Of a stretch of DNA of 53,383 nucleotides, positions 47,526 to 53,383 are shown in pieces. The first letter of the stretch is position 1. Each line of letters starts with the position of its first letter. The stretch comes from Flavobacteriales bacterium (GTDB lineage Bacteria; Bacteroidota; Bacteroidia; NS11-12g; UBA955). The position numbers and the translations under genes are program-made. A model generated the notes under the pieces. That model saw nothing but the letters and a program-made list of their open reading frames with translations, did not search any database and was not told where the DNA came from. Where the stretch lies: contig CANMCY010000017.1 of assembly GCA_947496375.1 (NCBI GenBank), positions 1 through 53,383 on the forward strand, read 5' to 3'.

Positions 47526-48412
47526 TTAGGATAACTAAAACGTATGTTATCAATCAATATTATCTGCTCAGTTTTGATTTCTTCCGTCTTTATGGGACTG
47601 ATCAACAGTTGTATTTCCGTATCCGCCGGCTGGTTATATAACTCATAGATCAGATTGATGTAAAACCTTTTCCATTTTCCACCTGTCTCAAATAAATATA
47701 CATAAGGAAGATATAATTTTCCGCTGCTGTTCTTTCGTATCATGGCTACCTGAACAGGTACCGGAGTCTTGATGTCAAATTCCAGCATGATGTCTGTACC
47801 CATGAACGGCAGATTGCCAAAATACTTAAATGAGGCCATGTCAACAGTTTTGGCTGTGTCAGCAGCGGCAATAACCACCTTCATGCATCGGGTATTTCCC
47901 TCATATCGTCCATTCAGTGAAAATGCTTCGGTAGTTATGTACGAAGTATCACCTTTGACAGAATATAAACGAACCAGTTCACTGTTGCCATCCTCAAAGT
48001 CTTCTACCCATGGAAATTCAATATTATCCTTGTACTGAAGTATAATGTTGCCCGCCGCCGTAATCTTACCCTCCATTAAATCTATGGTGGTGTCTGCTCT
48101 TTTAAATAATCGATGAACAACATGCTGATTTACAACCCCATTAATCCGTACAGAAGGGATTACGGATAATTTATGTTTTCCCGTAAACAAAACAGGAAGG
48201 GTACAGGGAATTTCATACACACCAATGAACTGTTCATCTATGTATACGTTTAAGGCAGAAATTTCATGTATCGGGTTTCCCTGACCTGCTAAAGTTTTGA
48301 CGCTTACGGAGTCTATTCTGATGTATGACGGTATGGGTTCTGTTTCGCGGTCGCAGCCCGATAGAAAGATTAGAGCTGCTAAAAGAGCGGGTATAAATAC
48401 GCGGAATCCCAT
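47522..48412 (-). CDS. Lipoprotein of unknown function in the polysaccharide set
   Basis: This 296-aa protein has a lipoprotein signal peptide (FIPALLAALIFLSGC, lipid Cys near residue 21). The mature part is all-beta: a PEGA-like segment (LNVYIDEQFIGVYEIPCTLPV, GKHKLSV) and then a jelly-roll-like region (PWVEDFEDGN, LEFDIKTPVPVQVAMIRK). The domain identity is inferred from pattern only. The start at 48412 is supported by a TATTTTCG element 4 nt upstream. It precedes and overlaps the sugar transferase gene, suggesting a role on the cell surface. Confidence 0.75.
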   Translation of the reverse strand: MGFRVFIPALLAALIFLSGCDRETEPIPSYIRIDSVSVKTLAGQGNPIHEISALNVYIDEQFIGVYEIPCTLPVLFTGKHKLSVIPSVRINGVVNQHVVHRLFKRADTTIDLMEGKITAAGNIILQYKDNIEFPWVEDFEDGNSELVRLYSVKGDTSYITTEAFSLNGRYEGNTRCMKVVIAAADTAKTVDMASFKYFGNLPFMGTDIMLEFDIKTPVPVQVAMIRKNSSGKLYLPYVYLFETGGKWKRFYINLIYELYNQPADTEIQLLISPIKTEEIKTEQIILIDNIRFSYPK

Positions 48413-48416
48413 GCAG

Positions 48417-48424
48417 CGAAAATA
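48417..48424 (-). promoter_or_regulatory. Putative -7 element of the lipoprotein/sugar-transferase operon (TATTTTCG)
   Basis: Read on the minus strand this is TATTTTCG, one base from TAnnTTTG, and it ends 4 nt before the ATG at 48412. It could make the lipoprotein and sugar-transferase genes a transcript separate from the upstream gene. Confidence 0.4.
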
Positions 48425-48465
48425 CAACAGGATTGCACGGAACTCAAAAGTTATTTTACAGATGC

Positions 48466-49428
48466 CTACACCTCATGATAGCGTCTTTGTACCTTTTCTG
48501 TAATCAGAGATGATAGACGGTTTACGTCAATCAGATTTTCCAGAGATGTCAGCGGGGTTAATCCTTTGGTTATGTTCTCTTCAAAATTCCGTAATTCCAT
48601 TTTCCAGGAATCGAAAGGTATTACCGGGCGCTGTATCAGGGTAAGTTCTTTTTGCGCCTCATTATCAGAATCTTCAAGAAAGGTAAGCTGATCTCTGTTT
48701 TCTGTTTGTCTGTATTCGTTGAGGGTGTTTTCGGAAAAATCAAGGGCGAAAAGCTTGTCCTGCTGATATATTTTCAGTCGGTGTGTTCCCGGTTCAATAG
48801 CTCGGCCTGCAGATATGTGGCATATAGAATCGTTATCAAATTCAATATGTATGTTCAATAAATCAGGATTTTTACCGAAAAGAAAAAGGGGCCTGGCAGA
48901 GACTTCACGAATGCCGCACTGCGCTGTTCTGATGACCAAATCAAGATCTTGTGAAAGTTCCCGAAAAAGCCATTGTTCAAAACCACCGGGGGCAGGGGGG
49001 CGACATTCTTTTTCAAGTTTTATAAATCGGGGTTTTCGTAAATACTGAGATGCTGTGGTGTATAAGGGTTTGTTATACAGCGTGTTTGCAATGTGAAAGC
49101 AATTTCCACTCTCGGATTGCAGTCGCATGAGTTGCTCGTTGAAACCCATGTTCTGTATCAAAAAACCGTCCATCAATATGTGCTTCCCAAGGCGGGTAAG
49201 ATTTTCAATCATACTGCCTTCTATATTATGAACATGCCTGTCTATGATGAAAACATCCGCCTTTTCTGCCAGTTCAAAAATATAGAGAAGGTTGCCTGCA
49301 GCGTCTGCATTTTGATCGTTATCCGGATCGTAGTAGCCGCAAAATTCAAAAAGTCCGCTTCCGTCAAGTAGATGGGCAAATATCTCGGCTTTACGCTGTG
49401 CGCCTATAATGACAGTTTTCAGTTTCAT
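48466..49428 (-). CDS. Gfo/Idh/MocA-fold protein lacking the usual catalytic residues
   Basis: This 320-aa protein has the overall Gfo/Idh/MocA layout: an N-terminal Rossmann fold (MKLKTVIIGAQRKAEIFAHLL), then FELAEKADVFIIDRHVHNI and LGKHILMDGFLIQN. The central helices and an SQDLDLV segment correspond to the family's HDxDL. Its Rossmann glycine motif reads GAQRKA instead of GxGxxG, and the EKP catalytic lysine motif is replaced by D87-G88-F89. It may be a non-catalytic relative or use another mechanism. The start at 49428 follows homologue-like MKLKTV; the frame continues to 49518 across the divergent pcm promoter. Confidence 0.65.
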   Translation of the reverse strand: MKLKTVIIGAQRKAEIFAHLLDGSGLFEFCGYYDPDNDQNADAAGNLLYIFELAEKADVFIIDRHVHNIEGSMIENLTRLGKHILMDGFLIQNMGFNEQLMRLQSESGNCFHIANTLYNKPLYTTASQYLRKPRFIKLEKECRPPAPGGFEQWLFRELSQDLDLVIRTAQCGIREVSARPLFLFGKNPDLLNIHIEFDNDSICHISAGRAIEPGTHRLKIYQQDKLFALDFSENTLNEYRQTENRDQLTFLEDSDNEAQKELTLIQRPVIPFDSWKMELRNFEENITKGLTPLTSLENLIDVNRLSSLITEKVQRRYHEV

Positions 49429-49452
49429 ACAGTTATTTAAGGTGGGCTTTTG

Positions 49453-49460
49453 TACTTTTG
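49453..49460 (+). promoter_or_regulatory. pcm: -7 element of pcm (TACTTTTG)
   Basis: This is a consensus TAnnTTTG element about 58 bp before the ATG at 49519, leaving a leader of roughly 50 nt, longer than most in the window. Confidence 0.5.
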
Positions 49461-49518
49461 TACCCTGCAGCAAAATTGCATTCACCCAACCGGAATACCA
49501 GATAACTGTTTCTAACAC

Positions 49519-50187
49519 ATGTTCACAACCCCACCTATTTCAGAATCTCCAGTTATGGCCGGCCGCCGAAACCAGCTTGTTAATGAATTAAGGCAGAAGG
49601 GTATTGCCGATGAGCAGGTTCTGCAAGCCATAGGACGTGTGCCACGGCAGTTGTTTTTCCCAAAAGATTTCGAACAGTTTGTGTATCGAGACGCACCATT
49701 TCCTATAGGTCACGGACAAACCATTTCGCAACCCTACACCGTAGCATTTCAGAGTCAGTTATTGCAGATTAAACCCGGCGTAAAAGTGCTTGAAATTGGT
49801 ACAGGTAGCGGATATCAGGCCGGTGTGTTGTCGGCAATGGGCGCCCAGGTCTATACCATAGAAACGGTGCTTCCATTGCTGAAAGAGGCCCACAAAGTGC
49901 TTAAAATTCTGGACAATCAAATTCAGTGTTTTCATGGTGATGGTACGCTGGGCCTGCCTGCATTTGCTCCATACGATGCAATCATTGTTACTGCAGGTGC
50001 TCCCGAAGTGCCTCAAAACCTCTTAGATCAGCTGCAGGTGAACGGCCGACTGGTTATTCCGATAGGGGATAAGCCGGATTCACAAACCATGTTTAGGTTT
50101 ACCAAAAACCCCGATGGCTCACTAAAAAAAGAATCTTTTGGTCCCTTCCGTTTTGTGCCGCTTAAAGGCAAAGAAGGTTGGAGTTAA
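49519..50187 (+). CDS. pcm: Protein-L-isoaspartate O-methyltransferase
   Basis: This 222-aa SAM-dependent enzyme repairs isoaspartyl residues in aged proteins. The PIMT signatures are present: RRNQLVNELRQKG at the N-terminus, GHGQTISQPYTVAF, the SAM-binding motif VLEIGTGSGYQAGVL, and DAIIVTAGAPEVP. Length is normal. A second possible start at 49555 (MAGRRNQL) would trim 12 residues. It is convergent with the aminopeptidase gene, with the stops 7 bp apart. Confidence 0.95.
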   Translation: MFTTPPISESPVMAGRRNQLVNELRQKGIADEQVLQAIGRVPRQLFFPKDFEQFVYRDAPFPIGHGQTISQPYTVAFQSQLLQIKPGVKVLEIGTGSGYQAGVLSAMGAQVYTIETVLPLLKEAHKVLKILDNQIQCFHGDGTLGLPAFAPYDAIIVTAGAPEVPQNLLDQLQVNGRLVIPIGDKPDSQTMFRFTKNPDGSLKKESFGPFRFVPLKGKEGWS

Positions 50188-50194
50188 AAACCGG

Positions 50195-51475
50195 TTAACG
50201 GTTCATGAGGGCCTCTATTTCATCGGCTTCAATCGGCAAACCTGCCATAAAATCATGGATCCCGTCACTTTTCAGTAATACGTCATTTTCAATTCTTACT
50301 CCAATGCCCTCCTCGGGGATGTAAATGCCCGGTTCTATTGTGAGTACATTGCCCGCTTCCAGTGTTCCAAACCTATGCATAACGTCATGCACATCCAATC
50401 CCAGATGATGGCTGGTTCCATGCATGAAATACCTGGCAAATGCTCTTTTATCTTTTTTAACATCTTCCATGGTAATCAAACCCAGATTGACCAATTGCTC
50501 TGACATTACTTCACATACTTCCTGATGATATTCGGGTAGTTTTTTACCCGGTTTCAATAACCCGGCTGCTGCCCTGTGAACATGCAATACCGCATTGTAC
50601 ACGGCCTTTTGCCTCGGGGTAAATCTTCCGTTAACCGGTAAACAGCGGGTCAAATCACCATTGTAGTTCGCATATTCAGCTCCAAAATCCAAAAGCAGCA
50701 AATCTCCATCTTTGCATATTTTATTATTCTCCACATAGTGGAGTACACAAGCACTGGAACCACTGCCAATGATAGGGTCAAAGGCAAAACCCGATGACCG
50801 ACGACGTGTGAACTCATGGATTAACTCTGCTTCAATTTCGTATTCCCATACACCGGGCTTTACAAAGGTTAACAAACGCTCAAATCCAGCTCGTGTTATG
50901 TTTACGGCCTCCGTAATCAAGTCTATCTCTTCTTGCTCTTTCACCATTCTGCATTGGGCAAGAATGGGTGCGCTCCTGGCTATATTGTGTGCCGGATAAC
51001 GGTATTTTATTTCATGCGCAAATCGGAATGGATTGGCAGGAACATTGTCGGTTGAACGATCGTTTTCATTGAGGTTCAGGTAGATGGTCTCCGCCAGTAA
51101 GAATGCTGCGTGTATGGTTTTTTTGAATTCATGATACCAGAAAATTCTTTCAATTCCACTTACTGCCGTTGCTTCTTCAGGCATCAGTCTGGCGCCGTCC
51201 CAGATGGCAATTTGCTCTGATGTTTCTTTGATGAATAACATTTCCCTGTACAACGGATTGGGGCAATCCGGAAACAGCACCAAAATGGTGTCTTCCTGGT
51301 CTACACCTGTCAGATAAAACAAATCTGAGTTCTGCTTGAATTTATGATAGGCATCTCCGTTTTTGGGAACCTCATCATTACTGTGAAAAACCGCAATGGC
51401 GCCGGGTTTCATGGCGGCTGTGAACTTTTTTCTGTTTTTTACAAATAAAGATGAAGGAATGGATGAATATTTCAT
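50195..51475 (-). CDS. pepP: Xaa-Pro aminopeptidase (aminopeptidase P type)
   Basis: This 426-aa M24 metallopeptidase removes N-terminal residues that precede proline. The N-terminal AMP_N domain (about 1-150) is followed by the pita-bread fold with all five metal ligands. The two Asp lie in LLLDFGAEYANYNGDLTR, the His in HGTSHHLGLDVHD, the Glu in VLTIEPGIYIPEEG, and the last Glu in GVRIENDVLL. The start at 51475 (MKYSSIPSSLF) is chosen because the -7 element TAATTTTG lies over the earlier ATG at 51490. It is divergent from the surface-protein gene. Confidence 0.93.
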   Translation of the reverse strand: MKYSSIPSSLFVKNRKKFTAAMKPGAIAVFHSNDEVPKNGDAYHKFKQNSDLFYLTGVDQEDTILVLFPDCPNPLYREMLFIKETSEQIAIWDGARLMPEEATAVSGIERIFWYHEFKKTIHAAFLLAETIYLNLNENDRSTDNVPANPFRFAHEIKYRYPAHNIARSAPILAQCRMVKEQEEIDLITEAVNITRAGFERLLTFVKPGVWEYEIEAELIHEFTRRRSSGFAFDPIIGSGSSACVLHYVENNKICKDGDLLLLDFGAEYANYNGDLTRCLPVNGRFTPRQKAVYNAVLHVHRAAAGLLKPGKKLPEYHQEVCEVMSEQLVNLGLITMEDVKKDKRAFARYFMHGTSHHLGLDVHDVMHRFGTLEAGNVLTIEPGIYIPEEGIGVRIENDVLLKSDGIHDFMAGLPIEADEIEALMNR

Positions 51476-51487
51476 GAATGTAGGTTG

Positions 51488-51495
51488 CAAAATTA
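51488..51495 (-). promoter_or_regulatory. pepP: -7 element of pepP (TAATTTTG)
   Basis: Read on the minus strand this is a consensus TAnnTTTG element 12 nt before the ATG at 51475; it overlaps the alternative ATG at 51490. Confidence 0.5.
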
Positions 51496-51601
51496 CTCAA
51501 ATTCTGGTCTCAATTTGCAGTAATTACTTACTGCTAAATAAGAATTATTTCTAATATTAAGATTGGGTTTTACCACAAAAAATTATTGATTTGATCAATA
51601 C

Positions 51602-51633
51602 TTTGATGTTGTGTCAGAAAAATCTTATTTTTG
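51602..51633 (+). promoter_or_regulatory. Complete Bacteroidota promoter of the surface-protein gene
   Basis: TTTG (51602-51605), a 20-bp spacer and TATTTTTG (51626-51633) match the -33/-7 consensus at near-ideal spacing. This is the best complete promoter in the window, and it gives a leader of about 60 nt before the ATG at 51698. Confidence 0.7.
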
Positions 51634-51697
51634 AGGCAACAATCATTGGGTGAGGTGTGTCATTTAACCACAACACCCAAGTTGAATTAAATTGCGT

Positions 51698-53383
51698 ATG
51701 ACAAGAAAAATACTGTTTGCAATGGCCCTCTTGATAGGGTTATCTGGAAAACTTTCCGCCTCCCACATGATGGGTGCTGACATGACCTATCGATGTCTGG
51801 GGAATGGGAAGTACAAAATTATCGCCAAAATTTACCGTGACTGCAGGGGGATTTCTTTCTCAGGTCCGTCTTTTCAGGCCTTCGGTGGACTTAGCGGTGG
51901 AAATGCCTGCGGTAGCTACAACCTCAGTATCACACGTACCGGGATTCGAGACGTTACCCCTCGCTGTTCTTCTGCATCGCGCCCCTGCAACCCCCAAAAT
52001 ACGGGTTTCACAGGGGAGGGGATTGAAGAACATACGTTCGAGACAACGGTAGATTTTAGTGTTAATCCTCTGAAAAATTTCGTTGGCAAATCCAATTGTT
52101 GCGAAGTAACATTCGCCATTGGACAGTGTTGCAGAAACGGAGCCATCACAACCGGTCCCGGAAACAATGACTTCTGGTCTACCTGTATGATTAACATCTG
52201 CAACATTCCCAAAACGACTAAAAAGTGCAATTCCAGTCCTTCACTGTCTAACGAGCCCATTGGTTTCTTGTGTTGTAACCAGGCCTACTATTTTAATAAT
52301 GGTGCCATGGATACCACCGATTTCGACTCTTTTGGATACAAACTGGTTGCCGGTATTAATTCATTGCCCAGTACCAGCGTAAACTACTTGTCTCCGTTTA
52401 CGCCCAGGTACCCAATGACCCCATATTGCATTCCTCCCGGAAAGGTTGACTGTGTGCCCAATACCAGTACCAAGCCCCCTCGAGGTTTCTTCCTGGATAC
52501 CAGTTCCGGTGACATTATTTTCACACCTACAAAATGCGATGAGGTGGGAATTGTGGTAATTGAAATAACGGAATATCGAAGAGATAGTGCAACTTCCAAA
52601 TGGATAGTCGTCGGAAGAACCCGAAGAGATATGCAGCTGATTGTTAAAGACGATTGCGGCTACAATAAATCTCCCACGATTGAAGGTCCTGTAACAAACA
52701 AGGTGTGTGAAGGCGATAAAATCTGTTTTAAAATAGACGGCAAAGACGAAACGTTTACCCCATACCAGACCGTCCCTGATACGGTTCAGATGAAGTGGAA
52801 CCGGGGTATTCCGGGCGCTACATTTACGGTTTTGAACCCCAAGGACCGCGAAAAGCAGGCAGAATTCTGCTGGCAAACCAAGGTTGGACAGGCCAGTGAT
52901 GTATCGTATTCGTTTACGGTAACTGCCACCGATGACCACTGCCCCAAACCCTCACAGGCCATTCGAGGTTTTAAGGTGAAGGTAAATCCCCGCGCCTTTA
53001 GCACCCGTAAGTACACCACGCTCAAGTGCGGCCGTTTTGCCTGGGAGGCCAGTGTACCTGCCGGATTTAAGGGTATTCCTACCTATCGCTGGAGCCTTCG
53101 CGACAGTCTGGGCAGCAAGGAATACTTTTATTCAACCCGCAAAACCGATACATTCCGTTATAAATACGGCGGTAAGTATATCATGGTGCACACAGTAAAC
53201 AACTCTGATAACTGTCCCACGATTTACCGTGATACCATCATACTACCGAATCCCCCCACGGCCATACTGGCAACCAAGGACACATTCGCATGCTACAAAA
53301 CCAACATGCGTCTGCAACCATTGGTGCTGTTTGCCAAAGCCCCTTACCGCTACTACTGGACCCGTCCGGCAGACCACATCTCC
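51698..53383 (+). CDS. Large secreted Cys-rich surface protein, 5' part only
   Basis: The gene runs off the right edge; 562 codons are visible. A signal peptide (KILFAMALLIGLSGKLSA) is followed by SHMMGADMTYRCLGNGKYKI and YRDCRG. I recognise this opening from very large Bacteroidota exported proteins that usually end in a gliding-motility or type IX sorting domain; that end lies outside the window. The first ~250 residues carry many cysteines, several adjacent (NCCEV, QCCRN, LCCNQ), implying disulfides. The rest has repeated PKD/Ig-like strands (IKVKVNPRAF-type, YRWSLRDSLGS, GGKYIMVHTV). It is probably a cell-surface adhesin or scaffold. Confidence 0.85.
   Translation, partial: MTRKILFAMALLIGLSGKLSASHMMGADMTYRCLGNGKYKIIAKIYRDCRGISFSGPSFQAFGGLSGGNACGSYNLSITRTGIRDVTPRCSSASRPCNPQNTGFTGEGIEEHTFETTVDFSVNPLKNFVGKSNCCEVTFAIGQCCRNGAITTGPGNNDFWSTCMINICNIPKTTKKCNSSPSLSNEPIGFLCCNQAYYFNNGAMDTTDFDSFGYKLVAGINSLPSTSVNYLSPFTPRYPMTPYCIPPGKVDCVPNTSTKPPRGFFLDTSSGDIIFTPTKCDEVGIVVIEITEYRRDSATSKWIVVGRTRRDMQLIVKDDCGYNKSPTIEGPVTNKVCEGDKICFKIDGKDETFTPYQTVPDTVQMKWNRGIPGATFTVLNPKDREKQAEFCWQTKVGQASDVSYSFTVTATDDHCPKPSQAIRGFKVKVNPRAFSTRKYTTLKCGRFAWEASVPAGFKGIPTYRWSLRDSLGSKEYFYSTRKTDTFRYKYGGKYIMVHTVNNSDNCPTIYRDTIILPNPPTAILATKDTFACYKTNMRLQPLVLFAKAPYRYYWTRPADHIS

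Noticed and set aside
52361-52939. 192-codon antisense frame in the last gene
   Set aside because: The plus strand encodes an uninterrupted, recognisable secreted protein across the same interval.

Overview
The window reads as a chromosomal segment of a Bacteroidota bacterium, probably from the Chitinophagales/Sphingobacteriales side; the genus cannot be named from this sequence. Evidence is a TonB-dependent receptor with the Bacteroidota-type plug, a large Cys-rich PKD-like surface protein starting SHMMGADMTYRC, an ECF sigma/anti-sigma pair, NamZ (DUF1343), DUF4920, the FtsE, RseP and PyrR-like variants of this phylum, and many promoters with the Bacteroidota -7 element TAnnTTTG. Most of the window is core genome. 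I see no tRNA, rRNA, CRISPR array, prophage or intact insertion sequence.

Layout. 1-4566 is a minus-strand block: a 5'-only TonB receptor, rpe, a DUF1801 protein, folP and fumC. 4594-7863 is AT-rich: a long regulatory intergenic region, a soluble PAS histidine kinase, a response regulator fused to a Crp-type DNA-binding module, and a 113-aa orphan. TGAC-N4-GTCA palindromes precede both the kinase and the orphan. 7897-15663 carries maeB, a GNAT enzyme, a secreted protein, rseP, hscB, a PyrR-like phosphoribosyltransferase, an MFS carrier and free methionine-sulfoxide reductase. 15758-28380 carries an SNF2 helicase, ung, ftsE, a membrane protein, a CCA-adding-type enzyme, serS, a DinB-like protein, RNase R and an AlkB-type di-iron hydroxylase. 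28427-30010 is a sigma/anti-sigma/Spy-like cassette. 30050-35504 has an FAD oxidoreductase and the biotin-dependent carboxylase genes pccB, accB and accC. 35666-36430 is a small foreign-looking island with an AT-rich secreted two-repeat protein and a decayed HNH nuclease. 36471-41343 has a DUF4920 lipoprotein, NamZ, a LolC/E-type permease and gyrB. 41566-45979 is a three-gene type-I-like exporter whose ABC ATPase has lost its catalytic residues. 46113-49428 is a surface-polysaccharide set (polyisoprenyl-phosphate sugar transferase, lipoprotein, pseudo-oxidoreductase). 49519-51475 has pcm and aminopeptidase P. From 51698 to the window end runs the start of a large secreted surface protein.

Two themes recur. 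Many starts lie only 4-12 nt after a TAnnTTTG element, so several mRNAs are probably leaderless or nearly so; I used this to shorten several start sites. The most notable candidates for new biology are the TGAC-box regulon of the kinase/Crp-fusion pair and the degenerate ABC exporter with intact HlyD and TolC partners.
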